64,000 nucleotides of DNA. Source: Moorena producens 3L (GTDB lineage Bacteria > Cyanobacteriota > Cyanobacteriia > Cyanobacteriales > Coleofasciculaceae). Position numbers and translations under genes: made by a program. The DNA lies in assembly GCF_000211815.1 (NCBI RefSeq), contig NZ_GL890942.1, positions 64,130 through 128,129 on the forward strand, written 5' to 3'. Positions 53,723 to 62,507 of the stretch are shown one piece after another. Below the pieces are notes generated by a model. The model saw only the letters and a list, made by a program, of their open reading frames with translations, did not search any database and had not been told where the DNA came from. Position 1 is the first letter of the stretch; every line of letters starts with the position of its first letter.

Positions 53723-53783
53723 TTGACAGTGAAAACTAATTTTGATAAAATAAATAGGGTATAATTAATGATGATTGTCATCA
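53723..53783 (+). promoter_or_regulatory. Promoter and Fur/Zur-like palindrome of the peroxidase cluster
   Basis: TTGACA (53723-53728), 17 bases, TAAAAT (53746-53751). About ten bases after the expected start lies the palindrome TGATGATTGTCATCA (53769-53783; 6-bp arms, 3-base centre). It resembles cyanobacterial Fur-family boxes (Zur consensus TGATAATNATTATCA), placing a metal- or peroxide-responsive repressor as a candidate regulator. Confidence 0.6.
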
Positions 53784-53844
53784 AGTTACAGTCACACCAA
53801 CCCGTCAATGCTCTATAGTCTAAAGCTACATAGGGTTAAACGCG

Positions 53845-53898
53845 ATCGCTAAACCGTAAACTAAACCGTAAACTAAACCGTAAACTAAACCATAAACT
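53845..53898. repeat. ctaaaccgtaaa array
   Basis: Four or five 12-bp units of ctaaaccgtaaa in the leader of the following gene. Confidence 0.85.
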
Positions 53899-53940
53899 TA
53901 GTTTCGCCAAAACCCCATTATTAATTAAATGGAGGGCAAA

Positions 53941-55149
53941 ATGTCCCCAAACCCCCTGACTGTTATTGTCAAGATAAAGCCTGGAGAAGAGGCAGAACTA
54001 AAATCAATTCTCGAAGCAATTGACTCGGATCCAGAAAATAATCCCTATGTTCGCTTTCCTGAGAGCCGTAACACCCACTTGGCGCGTTTTGCCATCCTCA
54101 ATGATCCTGATAATGGACCGCGCTTGCTCTTTTCGAGCAATTATGATGGTGACTTAGATAGCTACCTAAATGAAATAATTCAGATATCACCAGGAATGGA
54201 TAGCCTATGGGAAAAATGCCAAGGCTATACCGGCAAGCCACAATTCTCTGAATTTATTAACGAACACTCCTATCAGCCCGAAGCCTTCTACATCGCCTTC
54301 CGTAACGAAACAGTCGAAAGCCTCAAGAACTACATCGCAATTCGGAAACATATTGAAAATTTCTTAGATCTTAAGGATGTCGCTAACTACCTAGATTGTT
54401 CAGGAGTAAAGCCATTTTTAGATAAAGTTGCCCAGGTTTCTCAAACTAATACCTGGTGGGAAGTTGTGGGATTGAATGGATTAAAGATATTGAGAGGATT
54501 GGTAGCTCTGGTTCAAGGGATATTGAACCTAATTCGCGAAATCCTCTTGGTTATAATAAATTTTCTGGCTAGCATACTGGGCAAACCGGAAAATAGAAGT
54601 GAAATTGGACAATATACTAGTGTAAAAGCTGATCTCGCTCAAAGTCAGCTTCTGGCCAACGCAGAAGATCGTTTTGTCCAGAACTCAATGAATCACCTTG
54701 TAGACATTAAGCCTGAGCGAATCAAGCGTCTGAAGATAGTATTGTTTCTTGTTAATTGGGCTGGACAATATCTATTTCCCCCGGCATCCCTAGCTAATAT
54801 CACTACAATTCATTTTGCCCGTTGGCTGATTATTGATGAAGGGAAACGTTTACTATTTTTAAGTAATTATGATGGCTCCTGGGATAATTATCTGAATGAT
54901 TTTGTTGATCGAGCCAGCGACGGATTAAACTCCATTTGGAACAACACAATGACTTATCCAGAGGGAGGCGCTCAGGATATCGGGGCGTTCAAACAATATT
55001 TCCGAGATTACCAAACCCCATCCCTATTCTACTACAGTGCCTATCCTGAGCAAACTGTCCAAACTAGTTTGAGAGACCAACAAATTAGCAAAATGATCGG
55101 GACAAATTTTGATCGAGCTGCGATTGAGGAATGGTTAAAACTGCTCTAA
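53941..55149 (+). CDS. Hypothetical protein with two related domains, peroxidase-cluster member
   Basis: 402 residues from ATG 53941, chosen because GGAGG lies six bases upstream; ATG 53929 would add four residues. An internal duplication is visible: HLARFAILNDP...RLLFSSNYDGDLDSYLNEII (about 40-75) and HFARWLIIDEG...LLFLSNYDGSWDNYLNDFV (about 290-325). Each is followed by a similar segment ending in EAFYIAFRNETVE and SLFYYSAYPEQTVQ. A ferredoxin-like/dimeric alpha-beta-barrel fold like that of DyP peroxidases is plausible. A hydrophobic stretch lies between the halves (about 185-215). No catalytic motif is recognised. It is first of the likely peroxidase operon. Confidence 0.7.
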   Translation: MSPNPLTVIVKIKPGEEAELKSILEAIDSDPENNPYVRFPESRNTHLARFAILNDPDNGPRLLFSSNYDGDLDSYLNEIIQISPGMDSLWEKCQGYTGKPQFSEFINEHSYQPEAFYIAFRNETVESLKNYIAIRKHIENFLDLKDVANYLDCSGVKPFLDKVAQVSQTNTWWEVVGLNGLKILRGLVALVQGILNLIREILLVIINFLASILGKPENRSEIGQYTSVKADLAQSQLLANAEDRFVQNSMNHLVDIKPERIKRLKIVLFLVNWAGQYLFPPASLANITTIHFARWLIIDEGKRLLFLSNYDGSWDNYLNDFVDRASDGLNSIWNNTMTYPEGGAQDIGAFKQYFRDYQTPSLFYYSAYPEQTVQTSLRDQQISKMIGTNFDRAAIEEWLKLL

Positions 55150-55270
55150 CGGTTTGTTGATAACGGTTTCTTGAAACAGCTACTGAATAGAATAATTAAT
55201 CGTCAGCTGGATGCAGCGATAACTCAGAGATAACTCTGTAACTCTAAACCCAGAAACGAGGGAAGTGACC

Positions 55271-56737
55271 ATGTCAGAATTAACGCCAGAAGCACGGGAA
55301 GATATTCAGGGAATTATATTGAGTGGTTATGGGCATCTGCGCTATGCCTTATATTTATTTGTTCAAATCAAGAACCCTAAACAAGCTCAGGCATGGTTAA
55401 ACACTATTATCCCGGAAATCACCACAGGTAAATTGTGGCCAAAACGACCAGATGGAACCACGGAAAAACCTGAATCTACCTTGAACATTGCCTTTACCCA
55501 CAAAGGATTGCAGGCTCTTAACCTACCACAGCACACTCTCGAAACCTTTTCCAGGGAATTAATAGAAGGGATAGCCACTTCAAAACGTTCTCGTATATTA
55601 GGAGATACGGCAGAAAGTGCTCCAGATAAATGGGATGTCGGTGGCTCAAATAATGAAGAGATTCATATGCTGTTGGTCCTTTATGGATTAGACCCCGAAA
55701 GCCTCGCCCAGCGGCGCAACCAATTGCTTCAAGATCAAGAAGATAATCTAGTGGTTGTGGCAGAAGAGCCTGGGTTTAGAGGTACTAGTAATAAGGAGCA
55801 TTTTGGCTTTAACGACAGTATTTCCCAGCCGATCATTGAGGGGACTCGAAACAACCAAAACCCTAATCAAGATGTGGTTAGGACTGGGGAGTTTATCCTG
55901 GGCTATCCCAATCAATACGATTTCTTGCCTGCTACCCCATCTGTGCCAGTAGACCAGGATAGTGATAATATCTTGCCCAGTTTTCCAGGTACAGAGCTGT
56001 CAGAGTTCAAAGATTTCGGGCGTCATGGAACTTACCTGGTATACCGGAAGCTAGCTCAGGATGTAGCTGGCTTTTGGCAATATATTGCCCAACAAGGACA
56101 TGATGGCGAGGGTTGTCCCCATGCTCCAACTATGAGCTTGCTTGCAGCTAAGTTAGTAGGACGTTGGCCCAGTGGTACGCCCCTAGTGCTTGCCCCAGAC
56201 CAGGATAACCCAGAGATTCAGGACAAGAATCAGTTCAAGTACTTACCAGAAGATAAGGAGGGTTATCGTTGTCCTATCGGTGCTCACATCCGTCGTAGCA
56301 ACCCCAGAGATTCCTTTCTAGATGCCACCCCAGAGAATTCCTTCAAACTATCCAATCGGCATCGGATTATTCGACGGGGAGCCCTTTACGGAGAACCTCT
56401 ATTCCCCATCGATGATATCGAAAACGGTCAGTTGCCTGTGGATATCGAGGATGATGGCAAGCCCCGAGGACTGCATTTCTTCAGTATTAATGCTAATATT
56501 AGGCGTCAATTTGAGTTTCTTCAGGAAACTTGGTGTAACAATCCTCGATTTAACCGTTTATATGGTAACAAAGACCCGATCATCGGAGATAATGACGGTT
56601 CTGGTCATATGACCATTCAGCGTTCACTGATTCGTAAACGAATTAATAACCTACCTCGATTTGTAACCGTCAAGGGGGGTGGATACTTTTTTATGCCAAG
56701 TATCACCGCCATGCAATTTATGGTTAATTTTGCCTGA
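55271..56737 (+). CDS. DyP-type heme peroxidase
   Basis: 488 residues from ATG 55271 with GAGGGA upstream; GTG 55265 is an alternative. It is a DyP-family peroxidase: the distal motif GFxDG appears as GFNDS with the catalytic Asp at 182, the proximal heme ligand is H339 in PIGAHIRRSNPRD, and the distal-side Arg region is in HRIIRRGALYG. The C-terminal GLHFFSINANIRRQFEFLQETW and FFMPSI motifs are typical. There is no Tat signal, so it is probably cytosolic. DyP enzymes use H2O2 to oxidise dyes, phenols or porphyrins. The Gly to Ser change in the GxxDG motif is minor. Confidence 0.9.
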   Translation: MSELTPEAREDIQGIILSGYGHLRYALYLFVQIKNPKQAQAWLNTIIPEITTGKLWPKRPDGTTEKPESTLNIAFTHKGLQALNLPQHTLETFSRELIEGIATSKRSRILGDTAESAPDKWDVGGSNNEEIHMLLVLYGLDPESLAQRRNQLLQDQEDNLVVVAEEPGFRGTSNKEHFGFNDSISQPIIEGTRNNQNPNQDVVRTGEFILGYPNQYDFLPATPSVPVDQDSDNILPSFPGTELSEFKDFGRHGTYLVYRKLAQDVAGFWQYIAQQGHDGEGCPHAPTMSLLAAKLVGRWPSGTPLVLAPDQDNPEIQDKNQFKYLPEDKEGYRCPIGAHIRRSNPRDSFLDATPENSFKLSNRHRIIRRGALYGEPLFPIDDIENGQLPVDIEDDGKPRGLHFFSINANIRRQFEFLQETWCNNPRFNRLYGNKDPIIGDNDGSGHMTIQRSLIRKRINNLPRFVTVKGGGYFFMPSITAMQFMVNFA

Positions 56738-56764
56738 GTTGTCAAATTCCAGACCTGTTAAAAA

Positions 56765-56900
56765 CGCTATATAGTGCTTTCTAGCGTAATCAGGTACATA
56801 GGATTTTTTACCTATTGCCTATTGCTAGCATGCCTATTGCCTCTTTCCCCTTGCCTATTCTCTGTTCCCTGTTCCCTGTTCCCTGTTCCCTGTTCCCTAA
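56765..56900. repeat. Dispersed motif plus ccctgtt heptamers
   Basis: aacgctatatagtgctttct and caggtacataggatttttta are followed by cctattg and ccctgtt heptamers (56812-56898). This is one of several heptamer arrays bordered by the ggtacacaggat-type motif. Confidence 0.75.
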
Positions 56901-56939
56901 AATCACAAAATTGAAAACCACTATAGTGCATCACAAGTT

Positions 56940-57719
56940 ATGATTCCATTTGCTCTAACCTTTGCAGCAGTTTTTTCTCTGGGAGCTGGGTTGATCTCCC
57001 TGTTAACCGTAATGCCTCAGCTCGGTAAGCTAGGCAAGACTATCTCTGAGTCCTTTACCCAAGCCCCTGGGCTGGATTTGATCTTATCAGTGATCGTGTG
57101 GATTCCCTGGCTGATCAGTGGACTACTTGTAGGCTGGGTGGGGGTTTTGGCTGCCCTAGTGGGTCAAATATTAGCGCTACAGTTGTGGATTGTTGCTCAT
57201 GAATTAGTCCATTCTGAGGCAGTACAAGGACCGAGAATTGTTAGCTACCTCAATCAGCGGTTTGGCTGGTGGCGAAACCACTTGGCATTATGGGTGACAG
57301 CTGTCGTTCTGCCAGTGTTTTTTTTGATTCGCCTTGCTCAAATAGTCTTGTATCCATTCCTAATCTGGTTACTCGGCTTCCCAACTTACAAGCACAGTGA
57401 ATGGGTCAATGTCAGTCGCCAGAAGTTTGAAGGCTTAGTTGGTCATGATCTAATTTGGTGCCTGTACTGTGACTGGATGACTGGGGTTTATTCCCTTGGT
57501 GCTGAAATGTTGAGGAATGTCGAATCTTTCTGGTGTCCGATCCGCTTTTACAATGACAAAAAATGCGAGAACTGTCGGCTCGATTTCCCAGATATCGATG
57601 GCGGTTGGGTTGCCAAAGACAGCACCATGGCAGACGTTGTACAAACAATAGAAGACAATATGCCTAGCGATCGCCAATGGACATGGTTTGGTCACCCAGA
57701 TCGAGGGAATAGGGAGTAG
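56940..57719 (+). CDS. Membrane protein with HExxH motif, peroxidase-cluster member
   Basis: 259 residues. Membrane helices are at about 3-25, 47-86 (two close segments) and 117-148. H87-E88-L89-V90-H91 at the end of a helix is a zinc-metalloprotease-type HExxH motif. The C-terminal soluble part has a striking motif WCLYCDWMTGVYSLGAEMLRNVESFWCPIRF and KCENC, with five cysteines. I do not recognise the family. Similar proteins tend to occur with catalase/peroxidase genes (recollection, not verified). The final DRGNRE is encoded by the following heptamers. Confidence 0.65.
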   Translation: MIPFALTFAAVFSLGAGLISLLTVMPQLGKLGKTISESFTQAPGLDLILSVIVWIPWLISGLLVGWVGVLAALVGQILALQLWIVAHELVHSEAVQGPRIVSYLNQRFGWWRNHLALWVTAVVLPVFFLIRLAQIVLYPFLIWLLGFPTYKHSEWVNVSRQKFEGLVGHDLIWCLYCDWMTGVYSLGAEMLRNVESFWCPIRFYNDKKCENCRLDFPDIDGGWVAKDSTMADVVQTIEDNMPSDRQWTWFGHPDRGNRE

Positions 57720-57975
57720 GGAGTAGGCAAAAGGCAAGAGGCAAAAGGCAAGAGGCAAAAGGCAAGAGGCAAGAGGCAAAAGGCAAGAGGCAAGAGGCAA
57801 AAGGCAAGAGGCAAGAGGCAAAATGGAGCTTCGGAGCAGCGATGTAGTGCGGTCTTGGGGGTTTCCAAGCCAGTTGCTCCCCACACTTGCCACACTTGCC
57901 ACACTTGCCACACTTCCTAAACTTCTCTATCTTTCCCGACTCCCGACTCCCGACTCCCGACTCCCGACTCCCTGC
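57708..57975. repeat. Heptamer and decamer arrays between convergent genes
   Basis: gggagta and aggcaag/aggcaaa words (57708-57822), a ggagcttcgg...cagttgctcc palindromic repeat (57824-57880), four ccacacttg units (57881-57918) and cccgactcccga heptamers (57936-57975). They fill the gap between two stop codons. Confidence 0.88.
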
Positions 57976-57978
57976 TCC

Positions 57979-59040
57979 CTACTTCGGCAAGACATCTAGG
58001 GGAAAAATCGAGAAAAATTCTTCTGTTGTCGGTTCTTTATGGGGGACATTATTCAGTTGGTTTCGTAGCCGAGAAATTAACTCGTAAACCTGCTTGCGAG
58101 GACGGTTAATTCCCCCTAAAGGTCTATGCTCTGGTAGAGAATGCCATGGGGTGTAGGACAAATCTTCACAGAATTTGATTTGCTCAGGAGATTCAAAGGT
58201 CTGAGCAGGAATCTTGAGAGTAGCTATTTTTTGATAGGGTGATTTCCAATCGATGGTGGGGTCTTCAATTGGCATCTTATCGGCATCGGTCTGAAACTGA
58301 ATTAAGAAATCAAAGCAAGCTTCTTTATTGTTGAGATGTTCTCGGATTGCGTCGCGGAGATAGTTTTCTGTTTTAGGAATCGACTTAGAACTAGTTGAGA
58401 TATTATCAGGAGAAGGCTTCAGGGAGAATTTAATCGCTCCTGATCCATATTTGTATGGAGTTGTACTCCAATATTGAGATTCTAATGGACTGCGAATTTT
58501 AGACAACCGAATCCTTAGTCCGATCTGGATCTCACGCCAGCGCCATTTAAATGGATTAAGTCCAGTTATGAAAAACTTTAAGGGGTTCCGGCTTCCGGAA
58601 CGTTCAATTTCTGCAAAAAACTCAATGTAGTCTTTGGCATTGCGAACTACGAAAAGCGGGTGGTCTATTAGCAAAAAGTCTTGGGTTTCCTCATATTTTT
58701 CATCCTCCAAGACTTTGTCTCCTGGTACACCCATCAGTTTAACCGCCATACCATGGGCATCACCTCTGGTATCCTTCTGCTCACTGAAATTTGAGAAGCG
58801 AATACAAGCGGGGAAACGCTTACCTGGTTCTTTAAAAATACCAACTCTAATCTTGTCATCCTTAGGGAGGTTAGGGTCAATGATAAATTCTCCTCTAACA
58901 CAACCATGAGCTTTGGGATGTTCTCCCCGTTTTACAGGAGGATGTTTGTCAATAAGTCGTTCACTGATTTGGGCAATTTCACGAGTAGCTTCGTCTTCTT
59001 CGGGCGGTACGTTTTCTTGACCAATTTCTAATTGAGTCAT
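57979..59040 (-). CDS. Catalase-family heme protein
   Basis: 353 residues, the short type related to catalase and allene-oxide-synthase-like domains. Motifs are KAHGCVRGEF (candidate distal H45), RFPACIRFSNF, DTRGDAHGMAVKLMGVPG, TQDFLLIDHPLFVV, YWSTTPYKYGSGAIKFSL and, near the end, EHRPLGGINRPRKQVY (candidate proximal Tyr). Such proteins may be catalases, peroxidases or lipid-hydroperoxide enzymes. It is convergent with the HExxH gene, next to the DyP gene. It has its own promoter region, shared with nothing on this strand. Confidence 0.85.
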   Translation of the reverse strand: MTQLEIGQENVPPEEDEATREIAQISERLIDKHPPVKRGEHPKAHGCVRGEFIIDPNLPKDDKIRVGIFKEPGKRFPACIRFSNFSEQKDTRGDAHGMAVKLMGVPGDKVLEDEKYEETQDFLLIDHPLFVVRNAKDYIEFFAEIERSGSRNPLKFFITGLNPFKWRWREIQIGLRIRLSKIRSPLESQYWSTTPYKYGSGAIKFSLKPSPDNISTSSKSIPKTENYLRDAIREHLNNKEACFDFLIQFQTDADKMPIEDPTIDWKSPYQKIATLKIPAQTFESPEQIKFCEDLSYTPWHSLPEHRPLGGINRPRKQVYELISRLRNQLNNVPHKEPTTEEFFSIFPLDVLPK

Positions 59041-59084
59041 CGGTTTCGCCTCTTTTACTCCTTTGGCTTTTTAGTATTATAGCA

Positions 59085-59380
59085 TTAGGGTAGGGAGTAG
59101 GGAGTAGGGAGCAGGGAGTAGTATTTAGTTTTATCGTTTGTTTTTTAAGCCATCAGCTATCAGCTATTAGCTATCAGCTATCAGGCGAGAGAACTCCAGG
59201 GGGTCGGATTAGTAAAAGGAGCAGGAATTTTCAAGCAGCCGTAGGAGCATACTGCAGCTTTTTTACTACCTCCCGTTAATTAGCTGACGGCTGACGGCTG
59301 TTGCCGTAGCGTGCGGGTAGCGCATATGCTGTTGGCGTAGCGTGCGGGTAGCGCATATGCTTATAGTAAAGGTTGTTTGC
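59085..59380. repeat. Intergenic arrays (gggagta heptamers, tcagctat words, gcgtgcgggtagcgca copies)
   Basis: gggagta or gggagca heptamers (59092-59120), atcagctattagctatc words (59150-59183) and two copies of tagcgtgcgggtagcgcata (59304 and 59336). No gene is seen. Confidence 0.8.
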
Positions 59381-59409
59381 TAATCCTAGATTTGTTCGAT
59401 TGGGATTAA

Positions 59410-59615
59410 TCGTTTGGTGGGCAGTGTCTAGTAACTTGATTGGCTGGCTGATTTGATCTGTCTCAACCACTGCCCACCCTACGTTAGCTTACTATTTTGA
59501 TTAATCTTAGGTGGGCAGTGTCTAGTAACTTGATTGGCTGGCTGATTTGATCTGTCTGGTGCACTGCCCACCCTACGTGAACTACTATTGTTATTAATCC
59601 TCGGTGGGCAGTACC
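59410..59615. repeat. Two ggtgggcagtg...cactgcccaccc hairpin elements
   Basis: Elements at about 59415-59485 and 59510-59577 share tctagtaacttgattggctg and end in actgcccaccctacgt. A partial third starts at 59603. They have the same inverted ends as the 88-bp repeat at 37803 but a different centre. Confidence 0.85.
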
Positions 59616-59622
59616 TACTAAC

Positions 59623-60726
59623 TTAGCTTAACCAAGTAGTAGCAAAGAACTTATCTGTATCATTCCAAAGTTCAACTAGATCAGACTGAGCATCACCATT
59701 TAAATCGGTAACTAAGTAATCAGTATCGACTCGAAAGTCCCCTACTTGTGTATTACTGCCGAGGCTAAATCCACCCAGACCATCACTAATCCAAGTCGCA
59801 GCAAAGAAATTATCTGTATTATTCCAAAGTTCGACTAGATCAGACTCACCATCACCATTTACATCGGTGACTAAGTAATCAGTATCGACTCGAAAGTCCC
59901 CTACTCTGGTATTACCGCCGAAGTCAAAATCACCGTCACCATCACTAATCCAAGTCGCAGCAAAGAAACTATCTGTATCATTCCAAAGCTCGACTAGATC
60001 AGACTCACCATCGCCATTGACATCGGTGACTAAGTAATTAGTATCGACTCGAAAGTCCCCTACTCTGGTATTACCGCCGAAGTCAAAATCACCGTCACCA
60101 TCACTAATCCAAGTCGCAGCAAAGAAACTATCTGTATCATTCCAAAGCTCGACTAGATCAGACTCACCATCGCCATTGACATCGGTAACTAAGTAATTAG
60201 TATCGACTCGAAAGTCCCCTACTCTGGTATTACCGCCGAAGTCAAAATCACCCTGACCATCACTAATCCAAGTCGCAGCAAAGAAACTATCTGTATCATT
60301 CCAAAGCTCGACTAGATCAGACTCACCATCGCCATTGACATCGGTAACTAAGTAATTAGTATCGACTCGAAAGTCCCCTACTCTGGTATTACCGCCGAAG
60401 TCAAAATCACCCTGACCATCACTAATCCAAGTCGCAGCAAAGAAACTATCTGTATCATTCCAAAGCTCGACTAGATCAGACTCACCATCGCCATTTACAT
60501 CGGTGACTAAGTAATTAGTATCGACTCGAAAGTCCCCTACTCTGGTATTACCGCCGAAGTTAAATCCACCCTGACCATTACTAATCCAAGTCGCAGCAAA
60601 GAAACTATCTGTATCATTCCAAAGCTCGACTAGATCAGACTGACCATCCCCATTTACATCGGTGACTAAGTAATTAGTATCGACTCGAAAGTCCCCGACT
60701 GGAGTTGTTGAACCTAGAGAAAACAT
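59623..60726 (-). CDS. FG-GAP/VCBS-type seven-repeat beta-propeller protein
   Basis: 367 residues made of seven copies of a 53-residue unit (the last is 40 residues): VGDFRVDTNYLVTDVNGDG, SDLVELWNDTDSFFAATWIS and a GxGxFxFGGNTR turn. The DVNGDGxSDL loop is the calcium-binding FG-GAP signature. AGGAG upstream supports ATG 60726. There is no signal peptide or enzymatic domain. Seven blades would close a ring like integrin-alpha or PVL-type lectins. Five blades are nearly identical at DNA level, so the array expanded recently. A lectin or adhesin role is possible but unproven; leaderless export would have to be explained. Confidence 0.85.
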   Translation of the reverse strand: MFSLGSTTPVGDFRVDTNYLVTDVNGDGQSDLVELWNDTDSFFAATWISNGQGGFNFGGNTRVGDFRVDTNYLVTDVNGDGESDLVELWNDTDSFFAATWISDGQGDFDFGGNTRVGDFRVDTNYLVTDVNGDGESDLVELWNDTDSFFAATWISDGQGDFDFGGNTRVGDFRVDTNYLVTDVNGDGESDLVELWNDTDSFFAATWISDGDGDFDFGGNTRVGDFRVDTNYLVTDVNGDGESDLVELWNDTDSFFAATWISDGDGDFDFGGNTRVGDFRVDTDYLVTDVNGDGESDLVELWNNTDNFFAATWISDGLGGFSLGSNTQVGDFRVDTDYLVTDLNGDAQSDLVELWNDTDKFFATTWLS

Positions 60727-60774
60727 TTAACTTGCACTCCTATCATAGGATTGATACGCTAAATACAGTACGGC

Positions 60775-60940
60775 AATCGTACTTTGATACTCCCCGCTCT
60801 CAAAAAAGGGGGATTTTTGGCTCAAGGATTCGACTTGCTATGACAGGTTTACACGAAGCACAGTAGAGGTCAAATCTCCGCCAGTGTTTAGATCTTGAAT
60901 CCTGTTTCCGTGTGGCACACCGTGTTTGATAGATGACCAA
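60775..60940 (-). mobile_element. IS200/IS605-type right-end and TnpB 3-prime remnant
   Basis: A tccccgctctcaaaaaaggggg hairpin-like end (60791-60812), preceded on the minus strand by codons for a TnpB-like tail (CGVPHGNRIQDLNTGGDLTSTV). No tnpB body remains. It is the second such remnant in the window (see 29694-29940). Confidence 0.45.
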
Positions 60941-61024
60941 CACATTTATATAATCTCTAATTGAATCTAGATTTAATAGTACCCTTAAGGGTACCTTTTG
61001 ATTAAGAAGAATGAAGTTAAGTTA

Positions 61025-61687
61025 ATTGTAAGCATTCAGCCGTCAGCCGTCAGCCGTCAGCCGTCAGCCGTCAGCTGACGTAACAGAGATTAAAGCAATG
61101 CTTACTTGTTTTATTCAAAAGCACCTCAAGTAGCGTGCGTGGCACAGGCTTTGGCCTTGGCCTTTCGGCCACGCGTGCGCGTTTGGCCACGCTGTGCGAA
61201 CGAAGCTGGGAGGTAGCGCATTAGCTGATAGCTAATACGCGACACGCTGATACGCGACACGCTGATACGCGACACGCTGATACGCGACACGCTGATACGC
61301 GACACGCTGAATACTTACAGTTAATTTACGGCGGTTTGCATAACTAAGAAGTACAGTAAAAATAATGAGCGTAAGCATTCAGCCGTCAGCGGTCAGCCGT
61401 GAGCTTTTAGCTCACGCTACTTGAGGTGCTTTCCGTAACACAGATTAAACGAATACTTACCTGTTTTCTTGATCCCAAGCGCGAGTGGGGGAAACCACGG
61501 CAGACCGCGAGTGGCGCATGGGTCTGTGTGCGGAACCTGCGTCCGCACCGCTGTTTGCCCCGTGGGAACCCCCGCAGGTCGGCACTGCCTCCCCTGTTCC
61601 GAAGCTGCATCGCTTATTCAAAAGCTGTTCGGTGTAGCTTGCCCATAGCCCATAAGCACATCAAGTAGCGTGGGCTATGCCCAGTGG
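61025..61687. repeat. Dense block of palindromic and tandem repeats
   Basis: gccgtca heptamers (61035-61075), ttggccttggcctttcggcc-type palindromes (61150-61210), five 16-bp cgctgatacgcgacac units (61236-61310), tcagccgtcagcggtc words (61380-61405) and a longer element with gcgcgagtgggggaaaccac (61475-61610). No gene is supported. Confidence 0.8.
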
Positions 61688-62035
61688 TCAAAGGCCTTTG
61701 GCTGATAGCTGTTCGCGTTCGCGAAGCGTCGGCTTTGCCGAAAGCGTGGCCAAAGGCCTTTGGCTGATAGCTGAATGCTTACTAGTTAACAGTTTGTCTA
61801 CCTGTTGGAATTCTGATTCACTGCCGCCCTGGGTGATATCCCCAGTAAACATTACCAAATCCAAAGGGCCGACCTGTTCACAAAGGTACTCTAAATCATT
61901 GAAGAAAATTTCCTCAACATTTGGCCAGAGATTCTCTAAGCCATCCATACCCAAATGGAGGTCAGTCAGATGTAACCACCTAAAGATCACCTCCCTGTGA
62001 TCTGAGGTTTGGTTTAATTCCGTTGAATAACTCAC
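61688..62035 (-). pseudogene. Truncated metallophosphoesterase gene
   Basis: It starts at GTG 62035. Residues about 18-80 are the N-terminus of a calcineurin-like phosphoesterase: FRWLHLTDLHLGMDGLENLW with the metal ligands D-x-H, and DLVMFTGDITQGGSESEF with GD. The native frame ends near 61795, where repeats take over and add a meaningless tail to 61688. Full-length relatives are several hundred residues and often carry NTPase or TPR domains. It is divergent from the 84-aa gene (copy B) and shares its 5-prime region with the hydrolase-TPR gene at 39150. Confidence 0.75.
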
Positions 62036-62445
62036 CGAATATATTTTATTTAACTAAATAGTATTTAATCTATGTAGATGCATCAAACCCAATCTGGACT
62101 TATTCTAACACAGGAAAATATAGGGAGCAGGGAGTAGAGAGTAGGGAACAGGGAGCAGGGAGCAGGGAGTAGGAAGCAGGGAGTAGGGAAAAAAATTATC
62201 ACAATTTATTACTTTACCGATTTAATATTACCAGCGCTATCGATAAAATTACTCCCCAAAAAATGGTATTCTCTGAAATATATCTATGCGATTGACCTAT
62301 GGTAACGCTACGGGAACGCTAACTAATATTTACGATTTTCCCTGTTCCCTGTTCCCTGTTGTCTGTTGCCTTTAAAAAAACGCGATCGCATTCCTTAATC
62401 CGTACATTTTATTTCAATTACCCCTCAAAAAAAATATAAAATCCC

Positions 62446-62478
62446 TTGACAAATTAATCTATAATCGTTATGATTATA
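62446..62478 (+). promoter_or_regulatory. Sigma-70 promoter with overlapping 19-bp palindrome, copy B
   Basis: TTGACA (62446-62451), a 17-base spacer and TATGAT (62469-62474). The palindrome tataatc-gttat-gattata (62460-62478) has perfect 7-bp arms and covers the -10, so a repressor bound there would block transcription. It is conserved in large part in copy A. Confidence 0.8.
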
Positions 62479-62507
62479 CTTATAAACCTTAAAACGTTTT
62501 TTTTACT

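Noticed and set aside
61426..61668. 80-codon frame in a G/C-rich palindromic block
   Set aside because: The block is a dispersed repeat with internal inverted arms; the translation has no family likeness.
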